A model generated the notes under the pieces. That model had not been told where the DNA came from, made no database searches, and saw only the letters and a list, made by a program, of their open reading frames with translations. Below, one piece after another: positions 1 through 7,637 of a DNA stretch of 64,000 bases (the stretch's first letter is position 1; the number at the start of each line of letters is the position of its first letter). The DNA is taken from the NCBI RefSeq assembly GCF_015140235.1, contig NZ_AP023321.1, forward strand, positions 1,168,501-1,232,500, given 5' to 3'. Made by a program: the position numbers and the translations under genes. Origin of the DNA: Solibaculum mannosilyticum. Its GTDB lineage: Bacteria; Bacillota; Clostridia; Oscillospirales; Acutalibacteraceae.

Positions 1-776
<776 letters not shown>

Positions 777-779
777 CTA

Positions 780-805
780 TTCCGTGGTTTCATTGTACCA
801 CGGAA
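780..805. promoter_or_regulatory. 9-bp inverted repeat upstream of the recombinase
   Basis: TTCCGTGGT (780-788) and ACCACGGAA (797-805) form a perfect 9-bp inverted repeat with an 8-nt spacer, 34 nt upstream of the recombinase start. There is no T-tract on either strand, so an operator is more likely than a terminator. The half site TCCGTGGT recurs once at 921-928, next to the start region of the divergent small gene. Confidence 0.5.
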
Positions 806-933
806 CGGCGGGGGCTGTACAGCGGCAAAAGCGTTAAATTTGCTTCTTTACAGCTTTTCAATTTTCCGATTTTTATGGTATGGGTTGTCGTCCCATATTT
901 GCAGTAGAAAAGTTCATAACTCCGTGGTATACT

Positions 934-954
934 CTGATTTAACAAAAAAATCAG
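934..954. promoter_or_regulatory. inverted repeat at the start region of the small plus-strand gene
   Basis: CTGATTT (934-940) and AAATCAG (948-954) flank an A-rich spacer just after a TATACT hexamer at 928-933 and just before the AAGGAG ribosome binding site at 961-966. A weak -10 with a repeat over the likely transcription start suggests repressor control, but no good -35 is visible. Speculative. Confidence 0.35.
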
Positions 955-971
955 AAGTTAAAGGAGAAAAC

Positions 972-1172
972 ATGAAGTATACAATAGATGAATTAACCGC
1001 GGCCAAAAGGCAAATTGATTCAACTCTGCACAAGCTAAGAGAAACAGTAAAAACATTTGAATCAAAGGATAATTCCGAGCGTTATAAATCACAAATCACA
1101 TTGGCAAAGAGAAGAATAAAAGCCTTTGAAATTGCAAATTATTTTATAGAGAATGAGATTAAGAATTGCTAA
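972..1172 (+). CDS. small helical hypothetical protein of the element (66 aa)
   Basis: I do not recognise a named family. The start at 972 is chosen because AAGGAG lies at 961-966; the frame is open further upstream but without a ribosome binding site. The protein is short, Lys/Glu-rich and should be almost all alpha-helical (KRQIDSTLHKLRETVKTFES, then AKRRIKAFEIANYFIENE), with no Cys pairs, membrane segment or catalytic motif. It is the only clear plus-strand gene inside the element, divergent from the recombinase and followed by its own terminator, so it is a separately controlled unit. A small regulatory or DNA-associated protein is one possibility but nothing in the sequence proves it. 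Confidence 0.7.
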   Translation: MKYTIDELTAAKRQIDSTLHKLRETVKTFESKDNSERYKSQITLAKRRIKAFEIANYFIENEIKNC

Positions 1173-1193
1173 AGCACTTCCGATTTTCGTTCC

Positions 1194-1226
1194 AGCGGTC
1201 ATGCTCCCTGGCATGGCCGCTTTTCC
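1194..1226 (+). terminator. intrinsic terminator of the small plus-strand gene
   Basis: An 11-bp stem (1194-1204 with 1211-1221, one G-T wobble) has a 6-nt loop and is followed by TTTT on the plus strand. It sits 21 nt after the stop of the 66-aa gene and between it and the convergent tnpW. Confidence 0.8.
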
Positions 1227-1236
1227 ATGCCCCGGT

Positions 1237-1431
1237 TCACGCCGGATAAGTCGGCTCCTGTGTAGCAGCGGCTTCCGCTTCCAGTACCCGCGCCATTTTG
1301 TCGGCGGCTGTGGTTGTGGTGTCTTTCTTGAAATAGCCGGACACGACAAGGACGGAATTGCCCATGCGGATTTCCGTCACACAGTCAGGGCGGCGGGTGG
1401 TGCGGGTGTCGTGCTGCTTGTTATCTGCCAT
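1237..1431 (-). CDS. tnpW: transposon-encoded protein TnpW
   Basis: A 64-residue protein matching the TnpW family, a small protein of unknown function found beside the recombinase in Tn1549-like elements. Typical features are visible: an N-terminal ADNKQHDT stretch, CVTEIRMGNSVLVVSGYF, then KKDTTTTAADKMARVL. The ATG at 1431 follows AAAGGAG; the longer upstream open frame lacks a start signal. It lies 15 bp downstream of the DnaC-like gene and is probably the last gene of that transcript. Confidence 0.85.
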   Translation of the reverse strand: MADNKQHDTRTTRRPDCVTEIRMGNSVLVVSGYFKKDTTTTAADKMARVLEAEAAATQEPTYPA

Positions 1432-1445
1432 AGGCAATACTCCTT

Positions 1446-2288
1446 TCAGTCGGTAATCAGTTTCTTCATGCTCTCCATTTTCCGCTTGGCGGTTTCCTGC
1501 CGGAAGTTGTCGCCGGTAAAGCGTACCGGGACGCACATGGAAAGCAGGCGGTCATAAATCCGGGAATGGGCGGTGTCCTCCGGGTTGTGCAGGTCGTCCA
1601 GCGTAAGGTTGGTCGTGACGATCAGCGGCTTGCCGCTGCGGTAACGGCTGTCAATCACATTGAACACCTGTTCCAGCCCGTATTCCGTCCCGCGTTCCAT
1701 GCCGAAGTCGTCAAGGATCAGCAGCGGATAACGACAAAGGCGGGAAATGTACTCGTTGCGCCCCTCAAAGCTGGCGGCAAGGTCATTGAGGATAAGAGCA
1801 AAGTTCGTCATGCGGACGGGGATTTCTTTCTCCATGAGGGCGTTTGCGATACAGCCTGCAAGGTAGCTTTTGCCGGTGCCTACGCCGCCCCAGAACAGGC
1901 AGCCGATATTGTCTGTCCGCATATCTTCCCAATGCTCCACATACCGGCGGGCAAGCCCGGTCTGCGGGTTCCTGCCGTTGTCGTTCTCGAAAGTCCAGTC
2001 CCGCATGGTGGGGTCGGTAAAGCCCCGGCGTTTCAGTTCTTCCACGGTGTCAAGGTGTCTGCGCCGCTTTTCGGCGGCTTCCCGTTCCTCGCGGGCGGTT
2101 CTCTGGCAGTCGCACTCTGCCGGGTGGCGGTCGCGCCCGAAGATAGCGGCCTTATCCGGCGCAAAATAGGCTTCTTTCGGCTTGCGGCACTTGCCGCAGT
2201 ACAGTAAACCGTCCTCGCCGGTGTAGTCCTCCGGCTCCGGGATGGTGGTCGTCATATTCTCCAAAACCGCGTTGATTTCATTCTTCAT
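1446..2288 (-). CDS. DnaC/IstB-like AAA+ ATP-binding protein (helicase loader type)
   Basis: AAA+ ATPase of the DnaC/IstB type, probably loading a replicative helicase during element replication. A Walker A motif GGVGTGKS lies in the middle, followed by LLILDDFG (Walker B) and a sensor-like IVTTNL. The N-terminal part carries two CxxC-type pairs (YCGKCRKP and CDC) that could bind zinc, then a charged helix (REEREAAEKRRRH). The start at 2288 was chosen because GGAGG lies 9 nt upstream; it overlaps the stop of the upstream repA gene as ATGA, indicating translational coupling. The product is 280 residues. The combination with RepA_N is the standard replication module of these elements. Confidence 0.88.
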   Translation of the reverse strand: MKNEINAVLENMTTTIPEPEDYTGEDGLLYCGKCRKPKEAYFAPDKAAIFGRDRHPAECDCQRTAREEREAAEKRRRHLDTVEELKRRGFTDPTMRDWTFENDNGRNPQTGLARRYVEHWEDMRTDNIGCLFWGGVGTGKSYLAGCIANALMEKEIPVRMTNFALILNDLAASFEGRNEYISRLCRYPLLILDDFGMERGTEYGLEQVFNVIDSRYRSGKPLIVTTNLTLDDLHNPEDTAHSRIYDRLLSMCVPVRFTGDNFRQETAKRKMESMKKLITD

Positions 2289-3079
2289 AAACTCTCGCCC
2301 TCCTTGCATGAGTAGTCTGGTATGCCCTTTTTAGGGGCTTCCTTTTTGTCGTTCCCCGCCCATATCCGCAGGGCGGCGGCATAGTTCTGGTAGCTTTTCC
2401 CGTTGGCGGCAAGGTAGCGGCTCATTTCCTCGATGAACCGTTCCAGCCTGTCAGGGTACTCTGCCTGCAACTCGTCGTATTCGGTCTGTGACAGAAAAAT
2501 ATTTCCATATCGGCCATAGGGCGCGGACGGCCCCCCACTCACTCCCTTTGTTTGGCTCTCTGTAAGGTTGTTTATAGTAGTTTGGTTAGGGGACGGTTTT
2601 CCGACCATCATAAGGTCGGTTTTCTGACCATCAGTAGGACGGTTTTCCGGCTCTATGAGGGGCGGACTTCCGGCCATCAGTTGGTCTGAAAACTGTACCT
2701 GTGGCACTGGCGGTACTTTGACATAAAGCCGGTTCGGTGCGGAGAAGCCGCCCCGTTCCCGTTCCAACAGCCCCGCCGTGTCCAGTTCATTAAGCGCCCC
2801 CTTGATGGTGGTGCTGCCTTTATCCAGTATTTCTGCTATCTCCGCGATGGGATAGATAATATAAATCCTGCCCTCGTCGTCCAGCCACTTGTTTTTCTGG
2901 GAGAGGGTGGAACGGTCTAACAGCAGCGAATACAGCAGCTTGGCGGTCTGTGAAATCTCCATTTTCAGCAGGAAACGGGGATACGGCAGATAGGCGGGCA
3001 GCCGCGTGTCTGCCCTGATATAATCAGCGATAGGATCACCTCCCTGTGTTCGGGTTGATTTTGGCGTATTGTCACGCAT
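2285..3079 (-). CDS. RepA_N-type replication initiator protein
   Basis: Replication initiator with the RepA N-terminal winged-helix domain: LPAYLPYPRFLLKMEISQ, then LLYSLLLDRSTLSQKNKW and IYIIYPIAEIAEILDKGS, as in plasmid and Tn1549-type initiators. The middle (about residues 125-180) is Pro/Thr-rich and poorly conserved, and a C-terminal domain (LERFIEEMSRYLAANGKSYQNYA) resembles the helicase-loading domain of such proteins. The ATG at 3079 is preferred as it starts just before the conserved part, but its ribosome binding site is weak; a GTG at 3136 would add 19 residues. The stop overlaps the DnaC-like start, so the two proteins are probably made together. Confidence 0.85.
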   Translation of the reverse strand: MRDNTPKSTRTQGGDPIADYIRADTRLPAYLPYPRFLLKMEISQTAKLLYSLLLDRSTLSQKNKWLDDEGRIYIIYPIAEIAEILDKGSTTIKGALNELDTAGLLERERGGFSAPNRLYVKVPPVPQVQFSDQLMAGSPPLIEPENRPTDGQKTDLMMVGKPSPNQTTINNLTESQTKGVSGGPSAPYGRYGNIFLSQTEYDELQAEYPDRLERFIEEMSRYLAANGKSYQNYAAALRIWAGNDKKEAPKKGIPDYSCKEGESL

Positions 3080-3151
3080 TAAAACGCCGTTTCCGGGGGA
3101 AAAGGATAAATGTATCGCGTACCCTTTGACACCCACGAAAAAAGCCTTGAT

Positions 3152-3538
3152 TTATGCGGGTTTGAAAGGCTCTAAAGCGTGACATCTCTGCCTTTGTTTC
3201 CGCTTTCTCTCGGCGGCTTTGATTTTCTTCATGCGCCCGGCGCAGTCGGGGCAGTATTTTCCCCGGTTGGATTTGGGGACAAAGGCCGCCCCGCAGACGG
3301 CACACCGTTTCCGGCTTCCCCGGCACAAGAGGGCTGCGGCCAGCTCCCCGTCAAGGGGCAGGACAGCCACACGGAACCAGTGGCACATGAGGGAAAAGGA
3401 AATGCTCTGGACGCACACGCAAGGCTCCCCGTCGTCCAATAGCAGGCAGTTCCCCTCATCGTAGTTACAGCACTCATGTACCAGCCGCCGCGCCCGCCGG
3501 TGCTGGCGGTAGTCCATGTGGGGCAGGTTATCGCTCAT
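3152..3538 (-). CDS. cysteine-rich VLP domain protein
   Basis: A 128-residue protein of the Cys_rich_VLP family seen next to relaxase genes in Clostridia elements; the function is unknown. Visible are an N-terminal Arg-rich RQHRRARRLVHECCNYDEGN, the CVCVQS and VLPLDGELAAAL segments, and a C-terminal zinc-ribbon-like part (CAVCGAAFVPKSNRGKYC followed by CAGRMKK) with a basic tail. The zinc ribbon and tail suggest nucleic-acid binding. The ATG at 3538 overlaps the end of the relaxase gene by 11 bp, so it is part of the mobilization operon. The frame is open further upstream, inside the relaxase gene, but that extension looks non-coding. Confidence 0.85.
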   Translation of the reverse strand: MSDNLPHMDYRQHRRARRLVHECCNYDEGNCLLLDDGEPCVCVQSISFSLMCHWFRVAVLPLDGELAAALLCRGSRKRCAVCGAAFVPKSNRGKYCPDCAGRMKKIKAAERKRKQRQRCHALEPFKPA

Positions 3539-5162
3539 GGCTCTGCTCCTTTCTGCGGTGCGGCTCGTCCCGGCGCAAAATCTGGTCGATGTTCCGCTTG
3601 ACGGTCTGCAACTCCTTGAACCGCTGTTTCTGTTCGTGATAGGTGTTATACAGGCCGTCTTTCTCGGAGATAAGCTGCTCGATCTCGGCCTGCAACGCTT
3701 TCCGGGCGGGCAGCTTGGTAATGCCATGCGCCTTGAAATACCGGGCTGCTGCGTCGGCTATGATAAAATCGCTCTCATGGGCCTGCCGGTATGCGGCGCG
3801 GGCTTTCTCGGATTTCTGTGCCCGCAGCCCGTCGCGGGCGGCCTTGGTCTGGGCGTAGGCCAACACCTGCCGCTGCAACTTCTTTTTCCCTTGCAGCTTC
3901 GTTTCCAGTGCTTTCAGTTCGCCGCTGGTCTGGCGCATTTTCTGATAGGCGGTGTCAACGGCGGCTTCTAACTGCTCCGGGGAAGTAAAGCCGTATTGCT
4001 GGTAGACGGACAGCGTTTTGGCGGCCTGCTTCAGATTGTGTATCTTCGCCCAGCGTTCATAGCCCCGGCCTTTGCCCTCGGCCATTTTCTGCTCAATGTC
4101 CACAAGCCGCTGCACTCCGTCCTGTTTCGGGGCGGCTATCTCGGCTCTGGCAACCTGCAAGCGGTCTTTTATGGTGCGTGGGGGATCGGGGGATCTGGCT
4201 GGCGCTTCGGCTGCTCTGGCGGCGTTTTGCTCTAAAACGGCAAAGACAGCGGCGCGGTCAAAATCGTCGCCCAGCTTCCGGGCGGTAATTGGCTTTGTCC
4301 TGTCCGGCGTGAGGTAGGAAAGCCGCCCCCGGCTCTCCTTGACGGTCACACCCTCCTGCAGCAACAGAGAGGAAAACTCGTCAAAGCTGGCGGCGGTGGC
4401 AAGGGCTTTCCGTAGGGTCTGCCGCAGCTTCTCCTTGTTCGTTTCAAACTTGGTCTGCCGGGGCGTGATACTATCGGCAATCATGGGGGCGTTCTGCTTG
4501 TCCAGCGCGGCCTGTCCCTTTTTCTGCGCCCAATACTCCCGGTCGGTGACGCGGTTCTTGCTGCCGTTCAAGAGGTCGATTTGATAAAGCCCCTCCCGGT
4601 GGCACATCTCCATGACTTCGGATTTGAAGTAGCGCAGGGCAGCGTCGGTACATCGGTGCTTGCAGCCGACTTTCGTATCGGCCGGCCTGTCCATGTAGGG
4701 CAGGAACGGCACTTCCTCAATCCGCAGGCTGTTTATGACGATATGCACATGAATGTTGCCGCTGTGGTTATGCCCGTCCGGGTGGGTGCAGACAAGGGCC
4801 TGGTGGCCGGGAAAATGCTCTTTACAGAATTGTTCCCCCAACGCCTGCGCCCGGTCTACGGTCAGGCCGTTGTCCGGCCCGTCCCGCGGGTCAAAGCTGA
4901 TGATGTAGTGGTGGCTTTTCACATCTTCCCGCCGCTGGTTTTTCTGATAGCGGAGATTGGCCCGCATACACGCAACGGCAAAATCCTCCCCGTCGCAGTT
5001 CAGCGTGGACAGCCGGTAGTCCTCGCGGGGGATAAGCCTGCCGGTTTCATCAAGGACGGGCTTCATGGTAAACTCGTCATGCTCAAAGAGAAGATATTGC
5101 TCGGCGGCTCCGTAGTCGGCGTTTTTAGAGTTGATATGCTTGAGTGTTGCCAACCGCGTCAC
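3528..5162 (-). CDS. relaxase / mobilization nuclease (MobA/VirD2 family)
   Basis: Relaxase that nicks oriT and pilots the strand into a recipient. The N-terminal HUH-type nuclease domain is clear: HYIISF (about residues 85-90) and the metal-binding HNHSGNIHVHIVINSL (about 131-146). The C-terminal half is Lys/Gln/Ala-rich and probably coiled coil, as usual for the family. The length of 544 residues is normal. The start is a GTG at 5162 inside the last codons of mobC, a 38-bp overlap that argues for coupled translation. The metal-binding histidines are intact, so the enzyme should be active; I did not assign the catalytic tyrosine with certainty. Confidence 0.92.
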   Translation of the reverse strand: MTRLATLKHINSKNADYGAAEQYLLFEHDEFTMKPVLDETGRLIPREDYRLSTLNCDGEDFAVACMRANLRYQKNQRREDVKSHHYIISFDPRDGPDNGLTVDRAQALGEQFCKEHFPGHQALVCTHPDGHNHSGNIHVHIVINSLRIEEVPFLPYMDRPADTKVGCKHRCTDAALRYFKSEVMEMCHREGLYQIDLLNGSKNRVTDREYWAQKKGQAALDKQNAPMIADSITPRQTKFETNKEKLRQTLRKALATAASFDEFSSLLLQEGVTVKESRGRLSYLTPDRTKPITARKLGDDFDRAAVFAVLEQNAARAAEAPARSPDPPRTIKDRLQVARAEIAAPKQDGVQRLVDIEQKMAEGKGRGYERWAKIHNLKQAAKTLSVYQQYGFTSPEQLEAAVDTAYQKMRQTSGELKALETKLQGKKKLQRQVLAYAQTKAARDGLRAQKSEKARAAYRQAHESDFIIADAAARYFKAHGITKLPARKALQAEIEQLISEKDGLYNTYHEQKQRFKELQTVKRNIDQILRRDEPHRRKEQSHER

Positions 5163-5523
5163 CTACTTTCTTGAGGACTTCATACTTGAGGACGGCAAGG
5201 TCGGATATGGCGGCGCGTACCTCGCCGGAAAGGGTGTTGTAGGGTACGCCGTATTCGTTCAGATACCGGGCAATCTGATTGAGGTTGCCGCCGATCCTGC
5301 CGTACTCGGCTGTCAGCTTCCCGACAGCGGAAAGCAACTCGTCATTGACCGACGACACATGGACAACCGGGCGTATGGTCGCCCGCCGTATCGCCTGCCG
5401 GAGAAATTCGGACTGGCTGATACCATAGGGCGCAAGCCGCGCTGTGAAGTCGGCATACTCATCTTCGGACAGCCGGGTTTTCACAACGCGGCTGCGGTGG
5501 GGCGTGTTGTATTTCTTTCGCAT
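5125..5523 (-). CDS. MobC-like relaxosome accessory protein
   Basis: A 132-residue relaxosome protein with an N-terminal ribbon-helix-helix (RVVKTRLSEDEYADFTARLA, then GISQSEFLRQAIRRA) and the MobC hallmark GRIGGNLNQIARYLNE. Such proteins bind oriT and help the relaxase melt the nic region. The ATG at 5523 follows AAAGGAGG at 8 nt; the long upstream open frame runs through the oriT region and is not coding. The oriT candidate lies directly before the start, so MobC may also regulate its own operon. Confidence 0.92.
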   Translation of the reverse strand: MRKKYNTPHRSRVVKTRLSEDEYADFTARLAPYGISQSEFLRQAIRRATIRPVVHVSSVNDELLSAVGKLTAEYGRIGGNLNQIARYLNEYGVPYNTLSGEVRAAISDLAVLKYEVLKKVGDAVGNTQAYQL

Positions 5524-5540
5524 GGTGTGACCTCCTTTCT

Positions 5541-5586
5541 CGCCCGTAAGGGCGCATGAGCAGGGTTTGGGGAAGGCACTCCCCAA
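5541..5586 (-). other. origin of transfer (oriT) candidate with nic-like core
   Basis: On the minus strand the sequence ATGCGCCCTTACGGGCG covers 5541-5557. Its GCGCCCTTACGGG core matches the nic region known from pGO1/pSK41-type oriTs, where cleavage falls just before CCCTTAC. A perfect 7-bp inverted repeat (5567-5573 with 5580-5586) lies just upstream on that strand, as in known oriTs. The site is 17 bp from the mobC start. Core match and hairpin are seen; nicking is inferred. Confidence 0.72.
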
Positions 5587-5951
5587 CAAGTTTCCCGCGA
5601 GGGGCAAAACTGCAGAATTGCGGATTTTGGCACCGTGGTAGAAACTTGCTCTCCGTGACTGCAAACTTTCTCTCACTTCCGTCCGCCACTTTTTTGGAAA
5701 ACTGCAACCACAAAAGTTTGTTTCTCTTTTTCTGCTACTACTAATCCTGTAAAGGGCATTCCTGCCCGCTTTCGCTAAAATGACACCGGACGCAGTGGTT
5801 TCTACCCGGTGTTGGAGAAATCCTTTCTCTTTGCCCTCTACTACGGGTAAATGCTCCAAATGCCAAACACCAGGGCAGAAAAATTCCCTCCTCGCTTACT
5901 ACTACAACCGGCAGGGGGCAAAATGGCCGGGAGCGGAGCCGGACAACAAAA
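5587..5951. other. non-coding stretch upstream of oriT
   Basis: No supported gene. Open frames here lack start signals. It contains a CCGTGGTA motif at 5633-5640, shared with 923-930, and GC-rich patches near 5,800 and 5,925. It may hold promoter and relaxosome binding sites for the mobC-relaxase operon, but I could not single one out. Confidence 0.4.
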
Positions 5952-5985
5952 AAAGCAGTAAATCTTTTTCAAGACTTACTGCTTT
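5952..5985 (-). terminator. intrinsic terminator after the HTH_16 gene
   Basis: AAAGCAGTAA (5952-5961) pairs with TTACTGCTTT (5976-5985); on the minus strand the stem is followed by a T-rich run. It lies 35 bp downstream of the HTH_16 stop and separates the regulatory pair from the mobilization operon. Confidence 0.8.
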
Positions 5986-6020
5986 CGCTGGCCGCGTCGG
6001 TGGCGGCTGGTATTCAGTTT

Positions 6021-6233
6021 TTATGACTTGTCCGGTGGTTCGTCAAGCCGGAACTTGAATTGACAGTCAATTAACCGCTGCTTTACATAGTCCTCCACCT
6101 CGGCGTTGACCTGCCCGTTCACTTTTGAGAAATAGCGGATATATCCGGCGTAGTGGAGCAGGACAGCGTTCACGGCTTCTGGGTCGCCCTCACGGGCTTT
6201 GAGGATTGTTTCATAGGGGAGAAGTCTACTCAT
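6021..6233 (-). CDS. HTH_16 domain small regulator
   Basis: A 70-residue protein of the HTH_16 family, the partner of sigma-like proteins in Tn916 and Tn1549-type elements (Tn916 Orf8-like). Seen: LLPYETILKAREGDPEAVNA, then VLLHYAGYIRYFSK, a predicted helical bundle resembling sigma region 2. The ATG at 6233 overlaps the end of the sigma-like gene by 8 bp. In Tn916 the equivalent pair regulates transfer and excision genes; the same role here is inferred. Confidence 0.85.
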   Translation of the reverse strand: MSRLLPYETILKAREGDPEAVNAVLLHYAGYIRYFSKVNGQVNAEVEDYVKQRLIDCQFKFRLDEPPDKS

Positions 6234-6648
6234 ACCGGCTCACCCCCATTTCTTCGCGTAGCCGCTGCAAGGCAAGCTGGATATGCCGCCCCGCTGTGCT
6301 GCGTGACCGGCCAATACACGCGCCGATCACGCGCTGCGGCTGGCGCAGAAAGTAATAGCGCAGGATTTCTTCCCGCGTCTGCTCCGGCAAAACAGAGATC
6401 GCGTCGGCAAGGGCGGCGTTGCAGAGCAGGACGGTCTGACCGCAGACGGTAAATGGGTATTCCTCGTCCGGCTCCGACGCGGCAAACTGGACAAACTTCT
6501 CGTTCATCAGATAGTCAAGGGAAACTTGCCGTTCCCATTGCCGTTTAAGCTTCAAAATCTTGTCCAAGGCGGCACAGCGGATAACAGTCTTGCAAAAGGC
6601 GTTGTACCTGCGCTGGATATATTCTTGATAGGCTATCTGGTCGGTCAT
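6226..6648 (-). CDS. sigma-70 region 4-like regulator of the element
   Basis: A 140-residue sigma-factor-like protein, equivalent to Orf7 of Tn916. The C-terminal half reads as a region-4 helix-turn-helix: LPEQTREEILRYYFLRQPQR, then VIGACIGRSRSTAGRHIQLA. The N-terminal half has a basic helix (LKLKRQWERQVSLDYLM). The ATG at 6648 follows AGGGGAA. It is co-transcribed with HTH_16 and lies immediately downstream of the resistance cargo, so readthrough from tet(W) could raise its expression, as described for Tn916; that coupling is inference. Confidence 0.85.
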   Translation of the reverse strand: MTDQIAYQEYIQRRYNAFCKTVIRCAALDKILKLKRQWERQVSLDYLMNEKFVQFAASEPDEEYPFTVCGQTVLLCNAALADAISVLPEQTREEILRYYFLRQPQRVIGACIGRSRSTAGRHIQLALQRLREEMGVSRYE

Positions 6649-6738
6649 GGAAATTCCCCTTTCTGAATAATAGTGCGGGGCGGTGGCACTTCTTGCTGTC
6701 GCCCCTTGATTGCCTACCAGCAAAGGCGGGCGGGGCTG

Positions 6739-6779
6739 TCAACGGCTGCGCATATGCGCCGTTCATCTTGACCGTTGAC
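6739..6779. promoter_or_regulatory. nested palindromes upstream of the sigma-like gene
   Basis: GTCAACGG (6739-6745 region) and CCGTTGAC (about 6772-6779) form an 8-bp inverted repeat; inside lies the self-complementary GCGCATATGCGC (6748-6759) flanked by AACGG and CCGTT. It sits about 90 nt before the sigma-like start, where an operator would be expected. No T-tract, so not a terminator. Confidence 0.45.
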
Positions 6780-6819
6780 TGGCTCGGCTGGGTTTGCTAT
6801 TTACCCGACAAACTTGAAT

Positions 6820-7587
6820 TTATTTTAAGCTATCACGTTTTACCTTCTTAAGCCTTACTATCATTACCATAGGAATTTCTTTGTTGGTTTTAAAACATTC
6901 TTCATAAAATCCATCAATGACAAATCCAGCTCTAAAACAAAGGTTAAAAATATCTTGTATGGAACGATGATAATAAATCTGCTCTTTCGGTTGCCCTTCA
7001 ATCGCTATATCATAGTAACTGTGCGGTGTCATATATTTTTCAGTCAACGTGACAAAACAAGGGTGTTGCGTTGCAAAGACAAAAATTCCGCTTTCCTGCA
7101 ACAGTTCATAAACAGCCATAAGAAGTGGTTCAATATCCGTAATATCCATAATTGCCATATTAGAAACTGCTTTCGTAAAGGCTCGATTTCTTTTTAATTC
7201 TAATATACTTTTTCTATCGGTCGCATCCGCCACACAAAATTCAATTTGTTTTGCATATTGTGATTGCCGTCTTTTAGCCAATTCTATCATTTTTTTGCTG
7301 TAATCAAAAGCGACAACCGAAGCGCCTCTTTGTGCAAGATACGAAGAATAATTTCCATTGCCACACGCAATATCCAAAATGTAATCCGCAGGATTAGGAG
7401 ATAGAAGTTCCGTTACTTTGGGACGCACTACCTCTCTGTGAAATTCATTAGATTCGTCACCCATTGCATTATCCCAAAATTGTGCGTTCTCCTCCCAGAT
7501 TTTTTTACTTTCCTCTGTTCCCATGTTCTCTCCCACTCCCCAAATTTGCTTTTTTGCTTCCATTAAATCTTCCTTACTATATTCCAT
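6820..7587 (-). CDS. class I SAM-dependent methyltransferase
   Basis: A 255-residue methyltransferase with the Rossmann SAM-binding motif DYILDIACGNGNYSSYLA, an acidic strand end VVAFDYSKKMIELA and post-motif segments VSNMAIMDITDIEPLL and GIFVFATQHPCFV. The substrate is not evident; small molecule or RNA are both possible. The ATG at 7587 follows GGAGGG. It starts 50 bp after the tet(W) stop on the same strand, so it is probably transcribed from the tet promoter. Its AT-rich composition differs sharply from tet(W) and from the element backbone, indicating separate acquisition. No link to tetracycline resistance is shown. Confidence 0.82.
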   Translation of the reverse strand: MEYSKEDLMEAKKQIWGVGENMGTEESKKIWEENAQFWDNAMGDESNEFHREVVRPKVTELLSPNPADYILDIACGNGNYSSYLAQRGASVVAFDYSKKMIELAKRRQSQYAKQIEFCVADATDRKSILELKRNRAFTKAVSNMAIMDITDIEPLLMAVYELLQESGIFVFATQHPCFVTLTEKYMTPHSYYDIAIEGQPKEQIYYHRSIQDIFNLCFRAGFVIDGFYEECFKTNKEIPMVMIVRLKKVKRDSLK

Positions 7588-7637
7588 TGTTACCCTCCAT
7601 AACTTCTGATTGTTGCCGTCTTGACGATTATGTATCT

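Noticed and set aside
4581-5174. 197-codon plus-strand frame antisense to the relaxase
   Set aside because: Complement of the conserved HUH domain; no independent coding signs.
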